Of a stretch of 64,000 nt of DNA, positions 1-9,354 are shown in pieces; position 1 is the first letter of the stretch, and each line of letters begins with the position of its first letter. The translations under genes were made by a program, and so were the position numbers. Source of the DNA: an uncultured Nitrospirales bacterium (GTDB lineage: Bacteria; Nitrospirota; Nitrospiria; Nitrospirales; UBA8639); assembly GCA_951812745.1 (NCBI GenBank), contig OX638327.1:744001-808000 (forward strand). The letters are read 5' to 3'. The notes beneath the pieces are model-generated. The model saw only the letters and a program-made list of their open reading frames with translations, was not told the DNA's origin and made no database searches.

Positions 1-3000
1 GTGGTGACTTTGATGCTGCCAATCACGCCGCAGATTTTGACTTCCCGGCCTTCGTGCGCCTCGTGGAGGGTGGTCGTGGTATGCGTCGACAGCAGGCGGA
101 TGGCTTCGGCGTGTTGGGTCAACGGATGGGCGGTGATATAGAATCCGGTGAGTTCCCGTTCAAATTGGAGAATTTGGGCCTGTTGCCATTCGTCGATCGC
201 GGGCAGCGGTCGAGTCAAGGCAGGCGAGTTCGAGTCATCCGCTTCGACGGCCTCGAATAAGGACGTCTGTCCCAAGGCGCGCTCCTTTTGAATAGCGTTG
301 GCTTCATCCAGCGTTTGTTCCATCACAGCCATCAATTGAGCCCGTTTGGTCACCGTGGAGTCAAATGCGCCGACCTTGATCAAGCCCTCGATCACGCGCT
401 TGTTGACCTTGTGCATGTCGATCCGGCAACAGAAATCCAAAAAGGACACGAAGGGCCCCTCGGCTTCCCTACGCGCGATGATGGATTCAATGGCACTGCC
501 GCCGACGTTTTTAATGGCCGCCAGCCCGAATCGAATCCCTCCTTCCACGATGGTAAAGTTTTTCTGGCTTTCATTCGCGTCCGGCGGGAGGATGGGAATC
601 CCGCGTTCGCGGCATTCGGTGAAATAGCCCACCATCTTGTCCGTATTCCCCATTTCACTCGTGAGGAGCGCGGCCATGAATTCCGTGGGATGATGCGCCT
701 TCAGGTAAGCCGTTTGGAACGTCACCAGGGCATAGGCCGCCGAATGGGATTTGTTGAATCCGTACCCGGCAAAGTAGGCCATTTGGTCGAAGATCTTTTC
801 CGCTTTCTTGTCCGTGAACCCGTTGGCCTTGGCCCCGTCGAGAAACAATTCTTTTTGCTTGGCCATCTCTTCGGGTTTTTTCTTCCCCATGGCCCGGCGA
901 AGCAGATCGGCTTGCCCCAAACTGAACCCGGCCATGCGATTGGCAATGGCCATGACCTGTTCCTGATAGACGATCACCCCGTAGGTTTCCTTGAGAATGG
1001 GTTCCAGCTCCGGAGGGTCGTACGCAATTTTCAAGGGATCGCGTTTGCGTTTGATGAAGTCGTCCACCATGCCGCTTTCCAGGGGACCCGGCCGGTAGAG
1101 GGCGAGGATCGCGATGAGATCTTCGAAGCATTCCGGTTTGATGCGGACCAATAAATTTCGCATGCCCGAACTTTCCAGTTGAAAGATCCCGGAGGTTTTG
1201 CCGGAAGCCAGGAGGGCATAAGTTTCTGCATCACTCAGGGGAAGCCGTTCAATATCGAGTCGTTCTTCCGGAGTCCGGTTCTGGTTCACCATGGCGACGG
1301 CATGATGAATCATGGTCAGGGTTTTCAGCCCCAGAAAATCGAATTTCACCAGCCCCACTTTTTCAATATCCGTCATCGAATATTGCGTGACGATTTCGTT
1401 GTTGGCCGTTTTGTACAACGGCACGTGATCCATCAGGGGCTTCTGTGAAATCACCACCCCCGCCGCGTGCGTGGAGGCGTGTCGCGCCAGGCCTTCGAGG
1501 GATTGGGCCGTCGTCATGAGTTCCTTCATCCGCGTGTCGCTGTCGACCAACTCTTGCAGGCGCGGCTCTTGTGTCAAGGCCTCTTTCAAGGTGATGTTGA
1601 GTTGCGTAGGCACGAGTTTGGCGACGCGGTCCACTTCGGCGTAGGGAATATCCATTACGCGCCCAACGTCCCGGACCGCGGCTTTCGCGCCCAGCGTCCC
1701 GAACGTGATGATCTGGCACACGTGATCTTCGCCGTATTTCTCGATCACGTAATTGATGACTTCTCCCCGGCGGTCCATGCAGAAATCCATGTCGATGTCC
1801 GGCATGCTCACGCGTTCGGGATTGAGGAACCGCTCGAAGAGCAGGTTGTACGCGAGAGGATCCAAGTCGGTAATGGAGAGGGCATAGGCAATCAAACTCC
1901 CGGCTGCCGATCCCCGGCCGGGTCCCACCGGAATGCCGCGCGACCGGGCAAATTTGATGATGTCCCACACCACCAGGAAATAGCCGGCATAGCCCATCTG
2001 GTTGAGCACGGCCAGTTCTTCTTGAAGGCGGAGTTGATAGGCCTCAGGCGGCAGGCCCGCAGGCCGAGCCGCCAGGCGCGCGGCCAAGCCCTCCCTGGCC
2101 AAGGTTTCCAGGTAGTTCTCATGGGTGAATCCCTCGGGCACCTGGTAGTGAGGGAGAGATATGGTTCCATTAGCCAGGTTCAACGCGCACTGTTCTGCGA
2201 TGCGACAGGTGTTCAGCACGGCCTCCGGGAGTTCGGAAAACTCCGCGACCATCTCGTCCGTGGACTTGACGTACAACTGGTCGGTGTCGAACTTCATGCG
2301 GTTGGTGTCGCTTAAGGTTTTACCGGTTTGCAGGCAGAGCATGATTTCATGCGGGCGCGCGTCTTCTTTTTTCAGGTAGTGGCAGTCGTTGGTCCCCACC
2401 AAAGGAATGCCGAGTTTTTTATGAATCTCCACGAGGCCCCGGTTGGCGACCAGTTGATGATCGAGCCCGTTGGCCTGGACTTCGAGATAATAATGGTCTT
2501 TCCCGAAGATCTCGCGGTATTCTCCGGCTGTTTGCGCAGCTTTCTCCATGTCCCGTTGGCCGATGAGATACGGCACTTCCCCGCTCAGACACCCGGATAA
2601 GGCAATGAGGCCTTCATGGTGTTCCTGCAAGAGCTCCTTATCCATCCGGGGTTTGTAGTAAAACCCTTCCAGATAGGCCTTGCTCGACAGTTTGATGAGG
2701 TTGTGGTAGCCCTTGAGATTGGTGGCCAGGAGAATCAAATGATAATAGTCGTTGTGGGCCAACAATCCTTCGCGTTGTTTTCGGCTTCCTGGCGCGAGAT
2801 AGGCTTCACACCCGATGATGGGCTTGACTCCTTGGGCCGTGGCCTTTTCATAGAAGTCAATGGCGCCGAAGAGGTTGCCGTGGTCCGTGATGGCGAGCGC
2901 GGGTTGTTGAAAGTCCCGGACTTGCTTGAGAAGCGGCTTCAGTTGATTCGCGCCGTCCAGCAGGCTGTATTGGGTGTGGAGGTGCAGGTGAACGAATTGT

Positions 3001-3008
3001 GAAGACAA
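1..3008 (-). CDS. dnaE: DNA polymerase III alpha subunit (5' part, runs off window)
   Basis: Catalytic alpha subunit of the replicative polymerase. The reading frame on the minus strand opens with a PHP domain (FVHLHLHTQYSLLDGA near residue 5) and carries the palm-domain motif PDIDMDFCMD around residue 400, which holds catalytic aspartates. It is still open at position 1 in the C-terminal OB-fold region (EVKICGVIGSIK). About 1002 codons are visible of a family length near 1150, so the end lies outside the window. I chose a TTG start at 3008: MSSQFVHLHLH matches the usual DnaE N-terminus, an AAGGGA lies just upstream, and no in-frame ATG or GTG fits. A near-consensus promoter sits about 60 bases upstream. 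Identification is secure; the TTG start is an inference. Confidence 0.95.
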   Translation of the reverse strand, partial: MSSQFVHLHLHTQYSLLDGANQLKPLLKQVRDFQQPALAITDHGNLFGAIDFYEKATAQGVKPIIGCEAYLAPGSRKQREGLLAHNDYYHLILLATNLKGYHNLIKLSSKAYLEGFYYKPRMDKELLQEHHEGLIALSGCLSGEVPYLIGQRDMEKAAQTAGEYREIFGKDHYYLEVQANGLDHQLVANRGLVEIHKKLGIPLVGTNDCHYLKKEDARPHEIMLCLQTGKTLSDTNRMKFDTDQLYVKSTDEMVAEFSELPEAVLNTCRIAEQCALNLANGTISLPHYQVPEGFTHENYLETLAREGLAARLAARPAGLPPEAYQLRLQEELAVLNQMGYAGYFLVVWDIIKFARSRGIPVGPGRGSAAGSLIAYALSITDLDPLAYNLLFERFLNPERVSMPDIDMDFCMDRRGEVINYVIEKYGEDHVCQIITFGTLGAKAAVRDVGRVMDIPYAEVDRVAKLVPTQLNITLKEALTQEPRLQELVDSDTRMKELMTTAQSLEGLARHASTHAAGVVISQKPLMDHVPLYKTANNEIVTQYSMTDIEKVGLVKFDFLGLKTLTMIHHAVAMVNQNRTPEERLDIERLPLSDAETYALLASGKTSGIFQLESSGMRNLLVRIKPECFEDLIAILALYRPGPLESGMVDDFIKRKRDPLKIAYDPPELEPILKETYGVIVYQEQVMAIANRMAGFSLGQADLLRRAMGKKKPEEMAKQKELFLDGAKANGFTDKKAEKIFDQMAYFAGYGFNKSHSAAYALVTFQTAYLKAHHPTEFMAALLTSEMGNTDKMVGYFTECRERGIPILPPDANESQKNFTIVEGGIRFGLAAIKNVGGSAIESIIARREAEGPFVSFLDFCCRIDMHKVNKRVIEGLIKVGAFDSTVTKRAQLMAVMEQTLDEANAIQKERALGQTSLFEAVEADDSNSPALTRPLPAIDEWQQAQILQFERELTGFYITAHPLTQHAEAIRLLSTHTTTTLHEAHEGREVKICGVIGSIKVT

Positions 3009-3067
3009 AGGGGGATCATCCCTTAGCTGACGACAGCCTGCCTAATAGAGCTTCCCGGAGTCCAAAA

Positions 3068-3096
3068 ATTCTAACCCTGGGTCCGGGTGATGTCAA
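3068..3096 (-). promoter_or_regulatory. sigma70-type promoter of dnaE
   Basis: On the minus strand a perfect -35 (TTGACA, 3096-3091) is followed after 17 bases by TAGAAT (3073-3068). It points at dnaE, whose start is about 60 bases downstream. Seen directly in the sequence; activity is inferred. Confidence 0.7.
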
Positions 3097-3161
3097 TGAA
3101 GGAGCCCGTCCCAACCGGTCTCCCGGAGGCGACGGGATCGTGAACAGATTGAACGTTGCGG

Positions 3162-3659
3162 TTATTTCCCCAAGCTCAGTTCGTATAACAACGCCTTCCA
3201 GCCTTGCTCTTCCGTAATGAAGCCTTTGGGTTGAACCACGGGGAGCATGCCGGTACCCGGGACACGACCGGATTGGCCCATGCTTCCGTTCTTGAGGATC
3301 CACATCAGTTCGCCGGGCGTTCGTAATTTATGAAATTTCGGATTCGTGAAGTTGCGTGGTTGGATCGGCAGGTTCTTGGCAGCGGCGCCGTCCCCCTTGC
3401 CTTCGGGGCCGTGGCAACTGATGCACCCTCCGACACCCAGGAAGATGGCTTTGCCCTCTGCCAGGATTTCCGGCGTCGCTTCAAATGGTGGTTTGACTTT
3501 CTTGGCTTTGGCCAAATGACCGGCCGGCACACGGGGAATCCTGATGTCGTACTCTCCGCCTGCTTGCCCGTATCCGGTCGGATTCACGCTCCAGGCCACT
3601 CCTGAAAAACCCACACACAACCCGGCACTCAACGCGACGCATAACATACTTCTTCTCAC
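3162..3659 (-). CDS. periplasmic mono-heme cytochrome c (class I-like)
   Basis: Exported electron-transfer protein. An N-terminal signal peptide (MRRSMLCVALSAGLCVGFSG) precedes one heme-binding motif, CISCH, at about residue 81. Met residues in the C-terminal part (GTGM) are candidates for the distal ligand. The fold matches the small cytochrome_CBB3/class I domain, at 165 residues. The start is GTG at 3659, preceded by a GAGGAGGAG ribosome site. It is transcribed in the same direction as dnaE but lies upstream of the dnaE promoter, so it is probably a separate unit. The redox partner cannot be told from the context. Confidence 0.85.
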   Translation of the reverse strand: MRRSMLCVALSAGLCVGFSGVAWSVNPTGYGQAGGEYDIRIPRVPAGHLAKAKKVKPPFEATPEILAEGKAIFLGVGGCISCHGPEGKGDGAAAKNLPIQPRNFTNPKFHKLRTPGELMWILKNGSMGQSGRVPGTGMLPVVQPKGFITEEQGWKALLYELSLGK

Positions 3660-4059
3660 GGCACTCTCCTCCTCGATGAGTTTGATAATGATGACGGCCC
3701 CGGTGCGAAAACGGTTACGGAGGCTGTTGACGCTTTTACCTTAACCAACGTTGTAGGGGCAACTTTCTGTGGTTGCCTTGGGTGCTTCTCCTCCCCTTTG
3801 TAAGGGGAGGATGGGTGGGGTAGAGTTGAACGCCCATAGAGCGCGAGATTTCGTCATCATGGCCGCAGAGTCTACCTCCCCTCGCCCCTCCTTACAAAGG
3901 AGGGGAATAGGAGAGACGGCCTGAATGGGGTCGTCATCCCGTTGGGAGGCAGGGGAAGGTTTTATGCTAGAATGCGGGTCGATCCATTCGGGACGGCACG
4001 CAGGCCGTCCCCTACGGCCGAGAACATGACTCTGACACGAACACCATGGGGGCGTAGCT
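3660..4059. repeat. 400-base gap holding a palindromic repeat (family B)
   Basis: This gap has no gene. Its core (about 3786-3908) is an inverted pair: CCCCTTTGTAAGGGGAGG with GGGTAGAG on one side, and CTCTACC with CCTTACAAAGGAGGGG on the other. The same motif recurs at 33078-33206, 49117-49155 and 56370-56430, always between genes. It resembles small non-autonomous palindromic repeats. I see no clear promoter for the J-domain gene that follows. Confidence 0.7.
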
Positions 4060-4677
4060 ATGCCTTTTGACGAGCGGGCTAAGGCTCGCTATTTCTCGGG
4101 CATGCGTCGCCGGATCGTCGAATTACGAGCCCAATCGGAACGCAGTCTGGATTTTGCCATCGACACGATGATGCTGGAACGCGCCGAGAGTTACTTTAAG
4201 GTTGAAACCGGTCTGGTGGAAATCGAGCGGATGGTGACGCTCATCGAAGAGGAATTGGGTGAGGTCCAGGAACTGACCCATGCCCACCGCCTGGAAGCCC
4301 GCCTCGAATTCATTGAGGATCGTTTTGAAGATTTCAATAGCGAAATCTATCAACGTCCCAAGCGACGCCGGCGAAAGATCAATCTGTTTGATTTTTTCAA
4401 GAAAGCGACCGGAAGCGGGGAGGTGACGGCGTCTCAAGGCGAAATCAATTCGCACCAGGAAGCCTATGAGGCCTTGGGCCTTGAGTTCGGAAGTTCGATG
4501 GTGGCGGTGACCCGGGCCTTTCGTCAAAAAGCCAAAAAACTCCATCCCGATATCAACAAAGGTGACCGTAGTGCCGAACCTGAATTGCGGCGCATCATCG
4601 AGGCGTACCAATTTCTGAGGGCGGATTCCAGCATTCCGCGTACCGAAGCCCACGGGACGGAAGGCCAAACACGGTAA
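4060..4677 (+). CDS. J-domain (DnaJ-like) co-chaperone, soluble
   Basis: A 205-residue protein. The N-terminal 110 residues are helical and charged, probably coiled coil. A basic stretch (RPKRRRRKINLFDFF) follows, then a C-terminal J-domain from about residue 130 with the Hsp70-stimulating HPD in KLHPDINKGD. It lacks the Gly/Phe and zinc-finger regions of DnaJ, so it is a type III J-protein that likely brings DnaK to a specific client through the N-terminal helices. The start is ATG, with a GGGGGCG stretch upstream. The client is unknown. Confidence 0.8.
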   Translation: MPFDERAKARYFSGMRRRIVELRAQSERSLDFAIDTMMLERAESYFKVETGLVEIERMVTLIEEELGEVQELTHAHRLEARLEFIEDRFEDFNSEIYQRPKRRRRKINLFDFFKKATGSGEVTASQGEINSHQEAYEALGLEFGSSMVAVTRAFRQKAKKLHPDINKGDRSAEPELRRIIEAYQFLRADSSIPRTEAHGTEGQTR

Positions 4678-4731
4678 GGCCCGGCGCCGTCAGGGGATTC
4701 CGCCGTCGTCTGCCACGGAATAATGTCACGC

Positions 4732-5091
4732 TCACGACCCTTTCCAGAGTTGTTTTACCGTTTCCGCGGGCCTGGCGAGGATGACCGTTTGGCCCGTTTC
4801 TATCAGGGGTCGTTGGAGCAGATCGGGATAGGTGATCATCAACTCGATCAATTCGTCTTCGGACTTGTCGGTTTTGGCGAGGCCTAACGTCTTATATATC
4901 TCTTCTTTCGTGCGCAGCACGTCACGGGCCTTGAGGCCGCCATTTTTCAGCAAGGCTTTGAGCCTGGTTTTCGATAACGGCGTTTCGTAATAATTGACGG
5001 CCGTAAAGGCGTGCCCGCTTTCCTGAACGAGTTTGATGACTTGCCGGCACGTCGTACACGTTGGTTTCTGGTAGATGGTGATGGGTGACAT
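4732..5091 (-). CDS. ArsC/Spx-family thioredoxin-fold reductase
   Basis: A 119-residue protein of the ArsC/YffB/Spx superfamily, with the N-terminal thioredoxin-like motif YQKPTCTTCRQ. It therefore has a CxxC pair, as in Spx and related reductases, unlike classic glutaredoxin-coupled ArsC. The C-terminal LLQRPLIETG matches the family signature. The start is ATG at 5091, with GAGGG eight or so bases upstream; a longer reading frame to 5166 lacks support. It may be arsenate reductase-like or a thiol oxidoreductase. No other ars genes lie near, so an arsenic role is not supported by context. Confidence 0.8.
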   Translation of the reverse strand: MSPITIYQKPTCTTCRQVIKLVQESGHAFTAVNYYETPLSKTRLKALLKNGGLKARDVLRTKEEIYKTLGLAKTDKSEDELIELMITYPDLLQRPLIETGQTVILARPAETVKQLWKGS

Positions 5092-5207
5092 GGTTTTCCC
5101 TCTTCGCGAAAGGCGTTCGTTTTCTTGACGGAATTTTTCCGTGCGTGGTACAAGCCGGGACGGCATTGGCTTTAACGTTCTTGTGCGACACTGCGGTTCC
5201 CGCGATT

Positions 5208-5576
5208 ATGACGACCCCACAGGATCCAGAAGCGACCCAATTCGAGGTGGCGATGGATTCCCATCGCACCTTAAAAGATCTTCGTGCGCGCAAGCCCGGG
5301 CAACCTGTTTGCGTTGTGGGGTCCGGTGAGGACCGGAAAGGCCGAGAAGCGGTCTTTCAACATTTCAACGTGCGCTTGGCCATCGTGAAGTTCCCCGATG
5401 GAAAGACCCTGGGCTATGATCCGCTGGACCTGTTGCTGCCGTGCGAGATTCACGAGGATGGGGAAGCGTTTTTTGAAATTCGCTCCTGTGCGACGTGCAA
5501 CCAGATTTTCCCTTTGACTTCCGATGAGTTTCGGGCCGAGCAGGAACGGACCGAATGCCCTGAATGCCAGCCGTGA
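5208..5576 (+). CDS. hypothetical protein with C-terminal zinc ribbon
   Basis: An unrecognised protein of about 122 residues. The C-terminal third has two Cys pairs, CATC and CPEC, spaced about 29 residues apart. This suggests a zinc-ribbon knuckle. The start is uncertain: ATG 5208 has a weak ribosome site, while ATG 5253 is preceded by GAGGTG at good spacing and would give a 107-residue protein. The gene diverges from the ArsC/Spx-like gene and converges on nadK. The role is unknown. Confidence 0.6.
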   Translation: MTTPQDPEATQFEVAMDSHRTLKDLRARKPGQPVCVVGSGEDRKGREAVFQHFNVRLAIVKFPDGKTLGYDPLDLLLPCEIHEDGEAFFEIRSCATCNQIFPLTSDEFRAEQERTECPECQP

Positions 5577-5587
5577 TTTAACCCGGC

Positions 5588-6439
5588 TTAGGCGTCTCCC
5601 CACTTGAGTTTATTTCGCAGAACATCATAGTACGTCCGGTCGGGAAAACGGATGAGGCGCGTTCTGTGGGGTGAGGCGCTGATCGTGAGCGTATCTTCAT
5701 GCTCCATGGCAATCCCGATTTGTCCGTCAAACGTCACGGTGCCTCCCTCGTGGCTGGTCAATTCAATCTCCAGCGAGACTTGGCTGGGGACCAGGAGGGG
5801 ACGGTGGGTCAAGGTATGGGGGCTGATGGGCGTCAGCACCAGGGTTTCGAGACTCGGTTCTAAAATCGGGCCGCCGGCAGACATGGAGTAGGCCGTGGAT
5901 CCGGTTGGAGAGGCGATAATCAACCCATCGCCTCGGAGCGTCGTCACGAATTGTTTGTCGACCTGAATGCTCGTGGCAATCATGCGTCCCGAGATCCCTT
6001 TGCTGATGACCGCGTCGTTCAACGCCGTTCGTTGCTCTTGTTCTCCGTTCTTATGCCGGATGAGACCCTGGAGGCGCAGACGGTGGTCCACGTAGAATTC
6101 TTGCGCAAAGATTTTTTCCAGTGAGTCGTACATCGTTTCTATCGTGCTCTCCGTCAGAAACCCCAAGCCTCCCAAATTGACTCCCAGGATGGGGACGGAT
6201 CGTTCTTCGACGAGTCGGGCTGCACGCAACATCGTGCCGTCTCCGCCGAGCACGAGCACGAGGTCGGCCCCAGCGGCGATTTGCTCATCGATCGGTTGCG
6301 CGCCTTCGTGAAAGTATTCCCCGGACGAGGAGCCGACGAGCACGATTTTCTCTTTCCGTCGGAGCCAGTCGAGCAGTTCCTCGAGTAGGGGTCGGATATC
6401 GGGAAATTGAGGCTTGGTCAGGATGCCGATGACAGTCAC
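5588..6439 (-). CDS. nadK: NAD kinase
   Basis: Phosphorylates NAD to NADP using ATP. At 283 residues it is the usual length. The kinase motif GGDGTML is at about residue 63, followed by NDAVISKG, and by GSTAYSMSAGGPI, which forms the NAD pocket. The start is GTG at 6439, because MTVIGILTKPQ matches the family N-terminus. It converges with the zinc-ribbon gene and diverges from clpC. Confidence 0.95.
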   Translation of the reverse strand: MTVIGILTKPQFPDIRPLLEELLDWLRRKEKIVLVGSSSGEYFHEGAQPIDEQIAAGADLVLVLGGDGTMLRAARLVEERSVPILGVNLGGLGFLTESTIETMYDSLEKIFAQEFYVDHRLRLQGLIRHKNGEQEQRTALNDAVISKGISGRMIATSIQVDKQFVTTLRGDGLIIASPTGSTAYSMSAGGPILEPSLETLVLTPISPHTLTHRPLLVPSQVSLEIELTSHEGGTVTFDGQIGIAMEHEDTLTISASPHRTRLIRFPDRTYYDVLRNKLKWGDA

Positions 6440-6649
6440 GAGCGACTCATGCGTTTATGGAAAAGACGGGGCAGTGAAGGGGAACCGAAACGTCGAGGCG
6501 TGCCCGCACGGTTGTGAAGTGACGGAAATAGGATTGTATCGTTCATTCCGTTCCGGAGTCAACGGAGAAATGTCGCGAGCGAGCCATCCCTCTTGACGTC
6601 GGCGTCGGAATATGGAACCTTACATATCAGAATTAGTCGCGGTCTTGCC

Positions 6650-6679
6650 TTGACAGTTTTCAGAGGGGATGGATAGACT
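6650..6679 (+). promoter_or_regulatory. sigma70-type promoter of clpC
   Basis: TTGACA at 6650-6655 and TAGACT at 6674-6679, 18 bases apart, sit about 70 bases before the clpC ATG. The rest of the 310-base gap between nadK and clpC (6440-6749) shows no gene and no clear CtsR- or CIRCE-type palindrome. Confidence 0.6.
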
Positions 6680-6749
6680 AACCAGCGTATGACGGTGAGA
6701 TTGACCTGACGTTTCCGGGGTGAATTCTTTACCCCCAAAAGGAGGGAAA

Positions 6750-9179
6750 ATGTTCGAGCGATTCACGGACAGAGGTCGCAAGATTATAATTCTGGCCCGC
6801 GAAGAGGCTGAACGCCATCAGAATGACTATCTCGGCACGGAGCATCTGGTGCTCGCCATTCTCCGTGAATCCGATGGCATTGCCCTCATGATTATCAAGA
6901 AGATGGGACTGTCTCCCGAACAGATTCGTTTGGAGGTGGAACGCAGTTTGCCCAGTGGCGGGACGACCGTCACGTTCGGAGAAATTCCTTTCAGTCCCCG
7001 CGTCAAGAAGGTGATTGAATACGGTGTCGAAGAGGCGAGGCTGCTGGGACACAATCACATCGGCAGCGAGCATCTCCTGTTGGGGTTGTTGCGGGAAGAG
7101 GAGGGGATCGGCGGAAAGGTGCTGCGCAGCCTGGGCGGCAACCTGCTCACGGCTCGCCAATTGACCGTGACCTTCCTGCGGAAATCGGGAACGCGGGAGC
7201 GGGACAAGAAAAGCAGCACCCCCGCACTCGATGAATTCGGCAGGGACCTGACGCAATTGGCGCAGGATTCCATGTTGGACCCCGTCATCGGCCGGGGAGA
7301 CGAAATCGAACGGGTTTTGCAGATTTTAAGCCGCCGTTCCAAAAACAATCCTGCCCTGATCGGCGAATCCGGGGTGGGCAAAACCGCGATCGTGGAAGGG
7401 TTGGCCCAGAGAATCGTCTCGATGGACGTGCCCGATAATCTCCTGAACCGGCGGGTGATTGCTCTGGACCTGGGGTCGCTCGTGGCCGGCACAAAGTATC
7501 GGGGGCAATTTGAAGAACGGCTGAAAGTGGTGATGAAGGAAATCGTTCAGGCCGGCAACGTGATCCTGTTCATCGATGAGTTGCATACCCTGGTTGGGGC
7601 GGGAGCGGCTGAAGGGTCGATCGACGCCGCCAATATGCTCAAGCCGGCGTTATCCCGAGGCGAGATCCATTGCATCGGGGCGACCACTATGGATGAATAC
7701 CGAAAACATATTGAGAAGGACGGCGCCTTGAAACGGCGGTTCCAGCCCATTTACGTGAATCCGCCGTCCGTGGAAGAAACCATCAAGATCATTCAGGGCT
7801 TGCGGGACCGCTATGAAGAGCACCATGGCGTGGAGATTTCTGACGACGCGGTGGTGGAAGCCGTGAAATTGACCGATCGCTACATCACGGATCGATTTCT
7901 GCCTGACAAGGCGATTGATTTGATTGATGAGACAGGGTCTCGAGCCAAGTTGCAGTCCTATTCACTGCCCCCGGAACTGAAATCATTGGAACAGGAACTC
8001 AAGCGTGTGGCGCACGAAAAAGAAGTCGCCATCGGGTTGCAGAGCTTTGAAGAAGCCGTGAAATATCGGGAAGAAGAAGAACGTCTGCGCAAACTGCTGG
8101 AGGATGCCAAGCGTGATTGGAAGAAGAACCAGGAGCAGCAAAAACCCGTGATCGGGGCCGAAGAAGTCAGTTTCGTGGTGTCCAAAATCACGGGCATTCC
8201 GTTGTTTAAACTCGAGGAAGAAGAATCGGAAAAGCTGCTGCACATGGAGGACTATCTCCACAAGCGTATCGTGGGACAGGAAGAAGCCATTTCAGCAGTC
8301 TGTCGCGCTATTCGTCGCTCCCGCGCCGGTCTCAAGGAGGCGCGCAAGCCGATCGGGTCCTTCATCTTTCTGGGACCGACGGGTGTCGGGAAGACCGAGT
8401 TGGCCCGAGCTCTGGCCGGGTTCTTGTTTAATACCGAGGATGCCCTGATTCGAATCGATATGTCGGAGTACCAGGAGAAATTTACGAGTTCCCGGTTGTT
8501 CGGCGCCCCTCCGGGGTACGTCGGGTATGAAGAGGGTGGGCAGTTGACCGAGAAAGTGCGACGGCGGCCGTATTCGGTGGTGTTGTTCGATGAGATTGAA
8601 AAAGCTCATCCGGATATCTTCAACGTCCTCTTACAGGTTCTGGATGACGGGTTGCTCACGGACAGCCTGGGGCGGAAAGTCGATTTCAAGAATGCCATTC
8701 TCGTGATGACGTCCAATTTGGGAACGAAGCTTATTCAGAAGGGCGTGTCTCTCGGGTTCCAAAAGGTCGAAGAGGCAGAGACCCGGAAGCGAATGAAGAA
8801 CAATATTCTGGATGAATTGAAACGGAGTTTCAGTCCGGAATTCTTGAATCGGATTGATGAGTTCGTCGTCTTCCATCAGTTGGAAAAAGAGCATCTACTG
8901 AACATCGTCGATATCCTGATTCGCGAATTGAACGAACGGTTGGCGGAACGTGACGTCCAATTGGAGGTTGGCGACGAGGTCAAGCAATGGCTGATTACAC
9001 AAGGGTATCAACCACAGTATGGAGCGAGGCCCATGAGGCGGACCATCCAAAAGCTGTTGGGTGATCCCTTGTCCGATGAACTCATTCGAGGGCGTTTCAA
9101 GGACGTCAAGAAAATTAAAGTCGTGCTTCGAGACGACGCCCCCGTTTTTGTGGAAGAAGAGGCGATGGCCAGTGTCTGA
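6750..9179 (+). CDS. clpC: ATP-dependent Clp protease ATP-binding subunit ClpC
   Basis: AAA+ unfoldase that feeds ClpP and acts in protein quality control. Two N-terminal Clp repeat domains (residues about 5-145) are followed by a first AAA module (GESGVGKT near residue 205; Walker [10 protein letters not shown]). A UVR-type middle segment ([20 protein letters not shown]) follows, which marks ClpC rather than ClpA or ClpB. The second AAA module has [11 protein letters not shown] near 542. The 809 residues fit the family. The start is ATG 6750, with AAAAGGAGGG immediately upstream; an in-frame GTG at 6720 lacks a site. No mcsA, mcsB or ctsR is adjacent, unlike in Firmicutes. Confidence 0.96.
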   Translation: MFERFTDRGRKIIILAREEAERHQNDYLGTEHLVLAILRESDGIALMIIKKMGLSPEQIRLEVERSLPSGGTTVTFGEIPFSPRVKKVIEYGVEEARLLGHNHIGSEHLLLGLLREEEGIGGKVLRSLGGNLLTARQLTVTFLRKSGTRERDKKSSTPALDEFGRDLTQLAQDSMLDPVIGRGDEIERVLQILSRRSKNNPALIGESGVGKTAIVEGLAQRIVSMDVPDNLLNRRVIALDLGSLVAGTKYRGQFEERLKVVMKEIVQAGNVILFIDELHTLVGAGAAEGSIDAANMLKPALSRGEIHCIGATTMDEYRKHIEKDGALKRRFQPIYVNPPSVEETIKIIQGLRDRYEEHHGVEISDDAVVEAVKLTDRYITDRFLPDKAIDLIDETGSRAKLQSYSLPPELKSLEQELKRVAHEKEVAIGLQSFEEAVKYREEEERLRKLLEDAKRDWKKNQEQQKPVIGAEEVSFVVSKITGIPLFKLEEEESEKLLHMEDYLHKRIVGQEEAISAVCRAIRRSRAGLKEARKPIGSFIFLGPTGVGKTELARALAGFLFNTEDALIRIDMSEYQEKFTSSRLFGAPPGYVGYEEGGQLTEKVRRRPYSVVLFDEIEKAHPDIFNVLLQVLDDGLLTDSLGRKVDFKNAILVMTSNLGTKLIQKGVSLGFQKVEEAETRKRMKNNILDELKRSFSPEFLNRIDEFVVFHQLEKEHLLNIVDILIRELNERLAERDVQLEVGDEVKQWLITQGYQPQYGARPMRRTIQKLLGDPLSDELIRGRFKDVKKIKVVLRDDAPVFVEEEAMASV

Positions 9180-9258
9180 GGTTTCTTGATTCTTTGGTGC
9201 TGCGCCGATTGCGGTAAGACAACCAATCATTCACGGATTGTTTCCCTTCTCTTGATAG

Positions 9259-9299
9259 ACGACTCTCGTTATCCCACGTGGCGAGAGTCGTTGTTTTTT
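9259..9299 (+). terminator. intrinsic terminator after clpC
   Basis: A perfect 10-base stem (ACGACTCTCG, 9259-9268, with CGAGAGTCGT, 9282-9291) and a 13-base loop are followed by TGTTTTTT. It lies about 80 bases after the clpC stop and just before tsaD. Confidence 0.88.
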
Positions 9300-9354
9300 A
9301 TGACGACCGGTGATGCCTCGAAACGGCCAAACTTCCACAAGTCCTCCCTTGTCC

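Noticed and set aside
288-1154. Long plus-strand open frame (288 codons)
   Set aside because: It is the mirror of dnaE, whose protein motifs are unmistakable on the minus strand.
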